Source: Bacteroidales bacterium
Lineage (GTDB): Bacteria; Bacteroidota; Bacteroidia; Bacteroidales; UBA932
Direction: 5' to 3'
DNA length: 43,991 nt
NCBI GenBank assembly: GCA_024401715.1
Contig: JAKSKO010000009.1
Location: forward strand, 1 to 43,991
The notes beneath the pieces were generated by a model, which made no database searches, was not told the DNA's origin, and worked only from the letters and a program-made list of their open reading frames with translations. The position numbers and the translations under genes were made by a program. Of this stretch, positions 7,207-13,220 are shown piece by piece (the stretch's first letter is position 1; each line of letters begins with the position of its first letter).

Positions 7207-8127
7207 TTAAAGACCTATTAAGTCAAATATTATCCGAAATACAAGCCAAATAGCTCTGCCTATTCCAGCAAATATTCTATAAAATATATTGCCTTCTAAT
7301 TTCTCCCTAGCCTCCTTTTTCATCTTCTCTTCTTCCTCTTCCTTCTTTCTCTTCTCCTCCTCAGCAAAAAATTCATTGTACAATGAAAGGAAACTTTCTA
7401 GTGAGACTCCGTCGTATTTTTCTTCTAGCATAGCGTGAAAGTGCTCTAGGCCATCGAGTTTCCTAATAAGAGACCAGCTTTTTGTCTCGTATATGCCTAC
7501 TTCCGCTAGAGTCTCTTTGTTTCTGTCTGCCGTTTTGCGACCAACATAGCAATAGAGACCTTTGGCAATCAGTATATTAAAGCGAACACTGGTTTTAGTG
7601 ATAAGGTTATAGTAGACAAATTCAGCGTTGCGCCTAAATAATACGCTGTTGTTATAGTCAGGTAAAAGGGAATAGTCTTTTGGTGTCAGGACTCCCATGT
7701 CTTGGGGGGCATGCAACAGGTCTCCATCTCCATTTACTTTGATTAGATAACTATTATATTTACCTATTTCTTCTTTCCTTACACTTATCAGAATATAGCG
7801 ACGATTGGCTTCTACATATTTACTGTCTGATTCTATAATAATGCTAGAATATTCAATAGGTAAGACTAAATCTCCGTTTAAGTTTATCACACCTTTCAGA
7901 TTGCCTATCCTTACTTGTGCGACAACACTTATGAAATTATCAACGCTGTGAAAAATTGAAATCTTCTTTGCAAATTCTACCGAAGAGATGGTACGACGCT
8001 GTGGGATAAGCTCGTTGCAGACAGTGCTGTTGTCTTTCGCTTCGATGTGAGCACCGCAGAACTCGCAGTTTGCTCCGATTTCTCCCATTGCACCACACTG
8101 AGGGCATGTTGTAAACTGTTTACTCAT
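7207..8127 (-). CDS. zinc-ribbon protein with C-terminal membrane helix (copy B)
   Basis: 306 aa. N-terminal zinc ribbon with C8, C11, C21 and C24 (TTCPQC ... CEFC). A middle domain includes a WG/KWG-like strand (GVINLNGDLVLPIEY), a charged coiled coil follows (EEEKRKKEEEEEKMKKEAREK), and a final hydrophobic segment (AIWLVFRIIFDLIGL) is probably one membrane helix or an amphipathic anchor. No known enzyme motif. Paralogue of the gene at 8276-9229; the first 50 or so residues are almost identical and the rest diverged. Zinc-ribbon proteins accompany SPFH proteins in bacterial membrane-stress operons such as B. subtilis ydj, hence a guess at membrane surveillance. Five bases separate it from the upstream 48-aa ORF. 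Confidence 0.7.
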   Translation of the reverse strand: MSKQFTTCPQCGAMGEIGANCEFCGAHIEAKDNSTVCNELIPQRRTISSVEFAKKISIFHSVDNFISVVAQVRIGNLKGVINLNGDLVLPIEYSSIIIESDSKYVEANRRYILISVRKEEIGKYNSYLIKVNGDGDLLHAPQDMGVLTPKDYSLLPDYNNSVLFRRNAEFVYYNLITKTSVRFNILIAKGLYCYVGRKTADRNKETLAEVGIYETKSWSLIRKLDGLEHFHAMLEEKYDGVSLESFLSLYNEFFAEEEKRKKEEEEEKMKKEAREKLEGNIFYRIFAGIGRAIWLVFRIIFDLIGL

Positions 8128-8132
8128 AATGG

Positions 8133-8279
8133 CTATTCTTGGTTGTTGTATGATGTGTTTATAACAGGTGGCGCAATACGCTCCAAAATAGGTTCTGTGA
8201 ACTCATTGATTGTATTCTCATTTATGTTACAAAGGCTCTTTACCTTTACTAATTCATTACTGTAATTTACGTTGTTCAT
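8133..8279 (-). CDS. 48-aa chimeric small protein at the duplication junction
   Basis: Not an ordinary gene: residues 2-11 (NNVNYSNELV) match the start of the Sel1 protein (7189), and the last 36 residues match the C-terminus of the 111-aa protein (22 of 36 identical, ending APPVINTS-NNQE). It was therefore formed when the block between those genes was duplicated. Its ATG overlaps the TGA of the upstream zinc-ribbon gene (ATGA, 8279-8276), and it ends five bases before the next zinc-ribbon gene. That makes it well placed for translation by re-initiation; it may do no more than keep ribosomes moving to the next gene. No domain is recognisable. Confidence 0.6.
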   Translation of the reverse strand: MNNVNYSNELVKVKSLCNINENTINEFTEPILERIAPPVINTSYNNQE

Positions 8280-9229
8280 GATAATCCCAACCACATAAAA
8301 TATGAAACGATTAAAACGAAAAGTATTCCAAAAAGCATGTAAAAAGAGAGTGGACTAGGGAGCTCTGATTTTCTTCTATTTTCTTTCCATTCTTCAAACT
8401 CGGCATGGACTTGTGCGATGCGTTCTTGCTCAGCAATGAGCTCATCGTATCTTGAGAGAAATTTATCAACAGATTCCTTGTCAGAATTATAAATTCTCTT
8501 TAATATTTTATCTTCTAACTCTTTACTCGACTTTAGTATTGTATCTTCTATACATAACTTTTTAACAAGTGACCATGTTTTGATGTCGTAAATACCAGGT
8601 TCGGTTAACAATTCTTTATTTCTTTCGGAATTTAGTTTCGCATGGCGAGGACTAACATAACATTGATGGTCACTTTCAAATAGAAAAGTAAAGTATATCA
8701 CTGTATTAGTTACAAAATTGCAGTAATCATACTCGGTCCTATCCCAGCCATTATATCGTAATATACTATTGTCATAATCAGGCATAAAACTATAATTGCT
8801 ACTATCAACAAGGTAATGTGACCCCGATGGAATTGATATCATTCTTCTATCATTCAAGAAGACCAGATGGCATTCCCATCTTCCTAAGTATTTTATTGCA
8901 TCTATGAGAAGATATCTTTTACCCCAATCAGTGTCAATCTTAATTTCATTATATTCTAAAGGGAGAACCAAATCTCCATTCAGATTTATCACTCCGTTCA
9001 ATTGTCCTATTCTAGCAACTGCCAGACCCTCTATGAAATTGCCAACGTTATGAAAAATAGAAACCTTTTTCGCAAACTCAGCCGAAGATATGGTTCGATG
9101 CTGTGGGATAAGCTCGTTGCAGACAGTGCTGTTGTCTTTCGCTTCGATGTGAGCACCGCAGAATTCGCAGTTTGCTCCGATTTCTCCCATTGCACCACAC
9201 TGAGGGCATGTTGTGAACTGTTTACTCAT
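8276..9229 (-). CDS. zinc-ribbon protein with C-terminal membrane helix (copy A)
   Basis: 317 aa. Same plan as the 7207-8127 copy: zinc ribbon (C8, C11, C21, C24), a WG-like strand (GVINLNGDLVLPLEY), a helical charged region (ELIAEQERIAQVHAEFEEW), and a stronger C-terminal membrane segment (FYMLFGILFVLIVSYFMWL). The zinc ribbon would be cytoplasmic. The final codons overlap the ATG of the 48-aa ORF. Five bases separate it from the 111-aa gene upstream. No catalytic motif. Role unknown; the context suggests a membrane-associated complex with the SPFH protein. Confidence 0.7.
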   Translation of the reverse strand: MSKQFTTCPQCGAMGEIGANCEFCGAHIEAKDNSTVCNELIPQHRTISSAEFAKKVSIFHNVGNFIEGLAVARIGQLNGVINLNGDLVLPLEYNEIKIDTDWGKRYLLIDAIKYLGRWECHLVFLNDRRMISIPSGSHYLVDSSNYSFMPDYDNSILRYNGWDRTEYDYCNFVTNTVIYFTFLFESDHQCYVSPRHAKLNSERNKELLTEPGIYDIKTWSLVKKLCIEDTILKSSKELEDKILKRIYNSDKESVDKFLSRYDELIAEQERIAQVHAEFEEWKENRRKSELPSPLSFYMLFGILFVLIVSYFMWLGLS

Positions 9230-9234
9230 AATGG

Positions 9235-9570
9235 CTATTCTTGGTTGTTGTCTGATGTGTTTATAACAGGTGGGGCAATTGCTTTAAGGCATTCATGTAC
9301 GAAACTTTCTATTTTATCCTCGTTAAAACTGCACAAACGCTTCACATCGTCAATAAAAGCTTTGTGTTTGTCAAAACAATACATATGCCCCTCCAATGCA
9401 ATAAGACGCTTGTTAAACAAGGCTGCTAATGCTTCTATGAGAATTTCTGTATTTCTCTCTTTTGTGTTGTCTTTAGATAAAAACAAGCCCTTAAGGTTCT
9501 CGCCGACAATTAGGTGAATGTCTTTTTCTAGGCACTTATTTTCATCGTTACTTTTCTTTACCTCTTCCAT
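9235..9570 (-). CDS. 111-aa protein of unknown function
   Basis: A largely helical, charged protein (KKSNDENKCLEKDIHLI ..., ILIEALAALFNKRLIALEG ...). No signal peptide, membrane segment or recognised domain. The C-terminal 36 residues are the source of the chimeric ORF at 8133-8279. Sits between the 37-aa gene (11-base gap) and zinc-ribbon copy A (5-base gap), so it is part of the same transcript. It resembles small helical adaptor proteins in overall character only; no family is claimed. Confidence 0.65.
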   Translation of the reverse strand: MEEVKKSNDENKCLEKDIHLIVGENLKGLFLSKDNTKERNTEILIEALAALFNKRLIALEGHMYCFDKHKAFIDDVKRLCSFNEDKIESFVHECLKAIAPPVINTSDNNQE

Positions 9571-9581
9571 GTTTTGTGTTT

Positions 9582-9695
9582 TTAGTCGTTAAGTGGACCT
9601 TTTTCCTTTGTAGGCTGAGGTGTCTCTTTCTTTGGAAGGATGTCTGGGTCTTCATTTCCCCTAGGGATAATGTCTGAGTCTAAGAATGTTTTCAT
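9582..9695 (-). CDS. 37-aa proline/acid-rich small protein
   Basis: ATG at 9695, TAA at 9582. The product reads MKTFLDSDIIPRGNEDPDIL and then a Lys/Pro/Thr-rich tail ending GPLND. No domain, no membrane segment; likely disordered. Supported by position: two bases after the 4-TM gene's stop and 11 bases before the 111-aa gene, in a gapless operon, with gaps that would otherwise be too long. Pro-rich tails can bind GYF domains, and the SPFH protein of this operon has a GYF_2 domain, so a binding role is conceivable but unproven. Confidence 0.5.
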   Translation of the reverse strand: MKTFLDSDIIPRGNEDPDILPKKETPQPTKEKGPLND

Positions 9696-9697
9696 TT

Positions 9698-10039
9698 TTA
9701 TATCTTTTTAGAAGTTAAATTACAGATGAGGAGTATTGAGATTTCAAATGCCAGCAGGATAAGGGCGGCAACAAGGTAACCATTGTCTGTTACTGTATCT
9801 GGAGAACAGCAGCCCAAGATGAACTGCACCAATCCCAGAAAAGAGAACAGGAAGCTCAGTGAAATGGCGAATGCGTCCTTGAGTTTGACCGTGCTGAGAA
9901 GGCATATCAGAACCGCAGTGACAATAATCGCTGCGCTGGAGAAGCAGACCTTGAAAGGGGTATAGGCAGTAATGATAAACCCGAATGCTACATTGAGCAC
10001 CAAAAACAATGATGCTATTATCAGAGTGACTTTTTTCAT
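9698..10039 (-). CDS. four-helix membrane protein
   Basis: 113 aa from the ATG at 10039. Four hydrophobic segments: LIIASLFLVLNVAFGFII, CFSSAAIIVTAVLICLL, AISLSFLFSFLGLVQFIL and LVAALILLAFEISILLI. It ends in TSKKI. No recognised family. The frame extends upstream of 10039, but those codons overlap the SPFH gene's 3' end. The start follows the SPFH stop by five bases. Inner membrane is implied. Probably a membrane anchor or partner for the SPFH protein, by analogy with membrane partners in other SPFH operons. Confidence 0.65.
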   Translation of the reverse strand: MKKVTLIIASLFLVLNVAFGFIITAYTPFKVCFSSAAIIVTAVLICLLSTVKLKDAFAISLSFLFSFLGLVQFILGCCSPDTVTDNGYLVAALILLAFEISILLICNLTSKKI

Positions 10040-10044
10040 GGGTG

Positions 10045-11145
10045 TTACATTTGAGGTGGAACTGGAGGTACTGGTGGAGGGCAAGGGGATGCGAGGACCG
10101 GGACGGATTTGATAGGCGTCCAGTTAGCCATTCCAGCAGTCCAGACCAAGGTCTCGTCATTGACTATTCCTTGAGCCTTCATGGATGCTATCTGAGCTGC
10201 GGTCTGACCTCCAATCTGCTGCCCGTTTACATAGACAAAGTATGTTGTCTCTTGCGGAATCGGAGGCGGTGTTGGCTGTGGGTTGGTGTTGAGGCTAGTG
10301 TTCGCTACTCCTCCCATTACATTGCCGATTCCCATGCCTACACCGAATCCCATCATCTGAGCTCCAGCCCCAGTGTTTCCAGCAGCTTTATCCAGAACGT
10401 CAAAGCTGCGCTCCATCTGGTAAACATCACGACCAGCAAGGTTCATCCTTGCTACTGTTGTTTTAGTTTCTTTGAGTTTAACAAAGCTTGGGTCGTCTTG
10501 AGGAACGTTGATAGACATGATGGAGAAGTCTTCAAGGGAGATTCCGTATTTCTCAAAATACTTGTTGATTTCTCCCATGCAGAATTCAGATATCTCCATC
10601 AGGTATAGGTTGATGTCAAGTATCGAGATTTTGTCACTGATGATTTTCTTAGCCAGAATACTGTTAAGGGCAGAAGTCATCTTTCCTTTGAAATATGCGT
10701 CAATGGAATCAGCGGTAAAGCTGTCCATGTTCCCGATGAGGGTTTCAAGGAATAAGCGTGGGTTTGATATCCTTATGCCGTACTGACCGTATGCGCGTAC
10801 TGGCACAATGATTCCATATTTAGGGTCTTCCAGCTGTATTGGATTAGGCGTGCCCCATTTAAGGTCAAGCTTGGATATCTGGTTGATGAACCATACTTCC
10901 GCTTGAAAAGGAGAATCACCTCCGAACGGAAGGTTGATTACCTTGTTGAGAAGTGGAAGGTTCTCGCTTTTGAGGGTATATGTGCCAGATGTAAACTCGT
11001 CAAGAATCTGACCGCCCTTAACGAAAAACGCTGTCTGAGCTGTGTAAACAACAAGCTGAGAACCCAGTCTAAGGTCGTCAGATTGAAATTTTCGGCAGAA
11101 TTCGCGGTTGTTGGCTTCCCACTTTACGACGTCGATTATTGCCAT
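10045..11145 (-). CDS. SPFH-domain protein with C-terminal GYF_2 domain
   Basis: 366 aa. The N-terminal two thirds match the SPFH/'virion core protein' type (YdjI-like): IIDVVKWEANN at the start, SQLVVYTAQTAFFVKGGQI, YGIIVPVRAYGQYGIRI, and a helical part SEFCMGEINKYFEKYGISL. A glycine-rich linker (GFGVGMGIGNVMGG) and a proline-rich stretch lead to a GYF_2/DUF4339 domain (YFVYVNGQQIGGQTAAQIA ... WTAGMANWTPI). SPFH proteins organise membrane microdomains; YdjI in B. subtilis acts in a membrane-protection complex with PspA. Start at 11145 because MAIIDVVKWE is the family N-terminus; the upstream in-frame codons lie in the structured leader. First gene of the leftward operon. Confidence 0.8.
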   Translation of the reverse strand: MAIIDVVKWEANNREFCRKFQSDDLRLGSQLVVYTAQTAFFVKGGQILDEFTSGTYTLKSENLPLLNKVINLPFGGDSPFQAEVWFINQISKLDLKWGTPNPIQLEDPKYGIIVPVRAYGQYGIRISNPRLFLETLIGNMDSFTADSIDAYFKGKMTSALNSILAKKIISDKISILDINLYLMEISEFCMGEINKYFEKYGISLEDFSIMSINVPQDDPSFVKLKETKTTVARMNLAGRDVYQMERSFDVLDKAAGNTGAGAQMMGFGVGMGIGNVMGGVANTSLNTNPQPTPPPIPQETTYFVYVNGQQIGGQTAAQIASMKAQGIVNDETLVWTAGMANWTPIKSVPVLASPCPPPVPPVPPQM

Positions 11146-11187
11146 CTGTCTGAATGCTTTGCATGACCCCAAGATGCCCACTGTTAT

Positions 11188-11272
11188 ACAAAACAAAAGT
11201 GTGGAGCCAATTTCGTATTATCTAGAGGAGGCTCTGCAAAACCTTGATGGATAACCTACTGACACTCCACAC
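11188..11272 (-). promoter_or_regulatory. possible conditional terminator in the SPFH leader
   Basis: On the minus strand GTGTGGAG (11272-11265) can pair with CTCCACAC (11206-11199), which is followed by TTTTGTTTTGT. The same GTGTGGAG is one arm of the local hairpin at 11262-11290, so the two pairings exclude each other, as in attenuators. Inference only. Confidence 0.3.
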
Positions 11273-11381
11273 TCGGCTGGTATGGAGTGTTCGCTGCAAG
11301 ACGCAGCTATCCCATAGACAAAGCACGAGCGTATAAGAGTTTGCGCAGCCCCATCATTTGAAATTTTGCAGATTTCCTCTA
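11223..11381 (-). ncRNA. structured RNA in the SPFH operon leader
   Basis: Unexplained 305-base gap (11146-11450) with dense pairing. Closing stem: TAGAGGA (11381-11375) with TCCTCTA (11229-11223) and CTGCAAAA (11371-11364) with TTTTGCAG (11241-11234). Inside it are TGATGG/CCATCA, GGATAGC/GTTATCC, and an 11-bp hairpin ACACTCCATAC/GTGTGGAGTGT (11290-11262, one G-U). That is five stacked or branched helices in 159 bases. Orientation follows the promoter-like TATATTTG at 11445-11438. It may be a regulatory leader, an independent small RNA, or a DNA-level structure such as a single-strand origin. Confidence 0.5.
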
Positions 11382-11437
11382 AGGACACGAAAACACTTTC
11401 GCTAATATGTAATTGTCGGCTTATCTCAGCCAACACG

Positions 11438-11445
11438 CAAATATA
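11438..11445 (-). promoter_or_regulatory. -7 box of the SPFH operon
   Basis: TATATTTG on the minus strand; no clear -33 TTTG. Expected start near 11431, giving a leader of about 285 bases. Confidence 0.45.
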
Positions 11446-11450
11446 ATAAA

Positions 11451-11699
11451 TTATTGGTCCTTTGCCACTTTTTGAGTGACAACTCTGGACGTTGTGACAA
11501 TTATTCCTTTTCTGATGATGCACATCTTTCCGATGAACGGTCTTTCTGGCTCTATGCCGTAGTTGCGGAGGTAATTGTAGGTTACCCCAATGTCCTCCTT
11601 GCTCCAGTGTTCACACAGGGCTTTCAGATTGCCATAATAGTAGTGCTGCCCATTCAATTCCAGATGGACAACAGTCCTTTCTTGCTTCTTCTCTTCCAT
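11451..11699 (-). CDS. 82-aa protein, possible regulator
   Basis: Starts at the ATG at 11699 (MEEKKQERTVV), because the -7 box TACTTTTG at 11725-11718 predicts transcription starting near 11712 and rules out the TTG further upstream. Features: VHLELNGQHYYYGNLKALCEHWSK, then DIGVTYNYLRNYGI, then a basic tail ending SRVVTQKVAKDQ. The pattern 'short strand, helix, D-I-G-V-T-Y-x-Y-L-R' is seen in small proteins of Bacteroidetes mobile elements, with no defined function. It is divergent from the WYL_2-like gene, and the shared intergenic region holds palindromes, so one of the two may regulate the pair. Confidence 0.55.
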   Translation of the reverse strand: MEEKKQERTVVHLELNGQHYYYGNLKALCEHWSKEDIGVTYNYLRNYGIEPERPFIGKMCIIRKGIIVTTSRVVTQKVAKDQ

Positions 11700-11717
11700 T
11701 TTGATGCTTTTATCTGG

Positions 11718-11725
11718 CAAAAGTA
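11718..11725 (-). promoter_or_regulatory. -7 box of the 82-aa gene
   Basis: TACTTTTG on the minus strand, matching TAnnTTTG. The -33 region is poor. Confidence 0.4.
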
Positions 11726-11734
11726 AATAAAAGA

Positions 11735-11796
11735 TTGCATATAATGAAAATAATCCTTATTTAACTTGCATATATTAAAAATATGCACTATATTTG
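11735..11796 (+). promoter_or_regulatory. promoter with an operator-like palindrome
   Basis: TTG (11766-11768), spacer 20, -7 box TATATTTG (11789-11796). The spacer holds the inverted repeat TGCATAT-ATTAAAA-ATATGCA (11767-11787). A half-site repeat TTGCATATAAT lies upstream near 11735. A protein bound here would block both divergent promoters. The likely regulator is one of the two flanking gene products. Confidence 0.6.
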
Positions 11797-11818
11797 TATA
11801 AACAAAAACGGAACAGAT

Positions 11819-12154
11819 ATGGAAAATATGGCAATCGTAGCAATGAGTAGCAAGGATATTAGAAAAGCAATGGTAATCAATTCAAGGATAGGTAATCAGT
11901 TCCTTACTGGCTATCTTCTCAGCCTCGGTAACGAGCTTCGCAAGCGCATGTCAGAAGGCGTTATAGAGGTGTGGTTTACAAAGAAGTCAGGTGAGGTCGC
12001 TCATAGGTTTGCCACAACCAAATCTTCTCTGGTAAAGAATCATATCAATGGACGCGGTATTTCTGGTGAGCAGAGGAACGTTATAACATTCTGGGATGTA
12101 GAGAAAGGGGCATGGCGCAGTATGCAGATTCAGAGCATCCTCAAAGTTTGCTAG
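11819..12154 (+). CDS. WYL_2/DUF2693-like protein
   Basis: 111 aa from the ATG at 11819, which follows a well-formed promoter by 22 bases. The core VIEVWFTKKSGEVAHRFATT and the later VITFWDVEKGAWRSMQI look like the small SH3-like beta-barrel family DUF2693 (WYL_2), common in Bacteroidetes mobile elements. The N-terminal part (SSKDIRKAMVINSRIGNQF) is helical and may help bind DNA. It overlaps no other gene and ends four bases before the serine resolvase, so they form a two-gene unit. A role in control of the element is likely, not shown. Confidence 0.5.
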   Translation: MENMAIVAMSSKDIRKAMVINSRIGNQFLTGYLLSLGNELRKRMSEGVIEVWFTKKSGEVAHRFATTKSSLVKNHINGRGISGEQRNVITFWDVEKGAWRSMQIQSILKVC

Positions 12155-12158
12155 CGTT

Positions 12159-12794
12159 ATGGAGAAGGTCGTAATCATTGCCAGGGTCAGCACAGACAAG
12201 CAGGAGTATCAGAGGCAGCTGATTGAACTTCGTGAGTATTGCGCGAGGATGCAATGGGAGGTTGTGAAGGAGTTCGCAAACAAGGTCTCTGGAGCATCCA
12301 AGATTGAGGATAGGGAAGAAATCCTTGGTCTGGTCGAGTATGTCAAGAAGAACGATGTTAAGCGCGTTGTATGCCTTGAAATCAGCAGACTTGGACGTAA
12401 TACCCTTGAAGCCCTCAAAATCATTCAGACCCTCAATGAAAACAAGGTGAGCCTTCATGTAAAGAACTACAACCTTGACACCCTTACTTCTGATGGTAAG
12501 GTCAATCCAGTAGCCAGCCTAATATGCACCATTCTTCTGGAGATAGCCCAGATGGAACGCTTGACCATCAAAGAACGCATGACCAGCGGACGAAACCAGT
12601 ATATTGCCAACTGCAAAGCCAATGGTATCAAAATGGGTCGTCCATCATCTTACCGCAAGACCGATGAGTCATACAAGGCTCAGTATGCCAAAGAAATCAG
12701 TCTGTTGAAGAAAGGAATAAGTCTCAGAAACGTTTCTGAGCTTACTGGAACAAGCGTCAACACCCTCCGCAAGTTGAAGCGATTTTGTTTTTAA
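12159..12794 (+). CDS. small serine recombinase (resolvase/invertase)
   Basis: 211 aa. The N-terminal catalytic domain has the active serine in IIARVSTDKQEYQRQL (Ser around residue 11) and the second signature EISRLGRN. The long helix QMERLTIKERMTSGR joins it to a C-terminal helix-turn-helix (LLKKGISLRNVSELTGTSVNTLRKLKR). This is the normal architecture of Tn3-type resolvases and DNA invertases; length is typical. It acts on short paired sites by DNA double-strand cleavage through the serine. In this element it may resolve multimers or invert a segment. It follows the WYL_2-like gene by four bases. Not the integrase: that is the large recombinase downstream. Confidence 0.9.
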   Translation: MEKVVIIARVSTDKQEYQRQLIELREYCARMQWEVVKEFANKVSGASKIEDREEILGLVEYVKKNDVKRVVCLEISRLGRNTLEALKIIQTLNENKVSLHVKNYNLDTLTSDGKVNPVASLICTILLEIAQMERLTIKERMTSGRNQYIANCKANGIKMGRPSSYRKTDESYKAQYAKEISLLKKGISLRNVSELTGTSVNTLRKLKRFCF

Positions 12795-12814
12795 TTTTCA
12801 AAAATATATATTTG
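12784..12814 (+). promoter_or_regulatory. promoter of the integrase unit
   Basis: TTTG (12784-12787), spacer 19, -7 box TATATTTG (12807-12814). Start expected near 12821. Confidence 0.65.
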
Positions 12815-12821
12815 CATTAGA

Positions 12822-13018
12822 AGCGCAGCCTTCTTTGATAAGGCAGAATTTCTAAATTCAAGCTATGCGTTTTCGCTGGTTACAGAGTTACCAGCAATAA
12901 TAAGCCGAAAGGCATTCTAAGTTTATTTTTCACGATATAACAACAAATTTGAACCAGCTGTAAGTGCTGGAAGGGTGACGTGTCCCTTGGACGACCAGAA
13001 GACAGTGCAAAGTGCGCT
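12822..13018 (+). ncRNA. structured leader upstream of the integrase unit
   Basis: Non-coding stretch of about 240 bases between promoter and the 53-aa gene. AGCGCA (12822-12827) can pair with TGCGCT (13013-13018) to close the region. Inside are GAATTT/AAATTC (12846-12859), GCTGGT/ACCAGC (12875-12895), a GNRA-capped hairpin GCC-GAAA-GGC (12904-12913) and CCAGC/GCTGG (12954-12970). The density suggests a folded leader; no known riboswitch class is recognised. Confidence 0.35.
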
Positions 13019-13058
13019 GAGTCTCAATACACAAATAAGAGTTTAAAATGGCTCTTCA

Positions 13059-13220
13059 ATGGTTTTAACTGAAAATTTAAAAGAAGACGTAAAAGACGAA
13101 TTTAAAAAACTAGGCATCGAAAATATAGATGACATGCTCTCAATCTGTAACGGCTTGGATGCTATTGCTGAGATTGGATATACAATTTACAAAAATAAAA
13201 GGCTTAAAAATTCACGATAA
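13059..13220 (+). CDS. 53-aa protein coupled to the integrase
   Basis: ATG at 13059, TAA at 13218-13220. The stop overlaps the integrase ATG (TAATG), which points to translational coupling. The sequence is acidic-basic helical: MVLTENLKEDVKDEFKKLGI, then NIDDMLSICNGLDAIAEIGY, then a basic end KNKRLKNSR. No recognised domain. Small proteins next to a serine integrase are candidates for the recombination directionality factor, which controls excision; that is inference from position only. Confidence 0.6.
   Translation: MVLTENLKEDVKDEFKKLGIENIDDMLSICNGLDAIAEIGYTIYKNKRLKNSR

Larger units (their letters stand above)
7982..9279. repeat. tandem gene duplication with a near-identical 196-bp core
   Basis: The 196-bp blocks 7982-8177 and 9084-9279 differ at about seven positions. 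They cover the zinc-ribbon coding region and the last codons of the gene before it. Beyond these blocks the two zinc-ribbon genes are related but clearly diverged. The repeated unit (period 1,102 bp) runs from the Sel1-gene start to the 3' end of the 111-aa gene. Confidence 0.85.

Noticed and set aside
11223-11381. Retron msr/msd RNA
   Set aside because: No reverse transcriptase gene is in the element.
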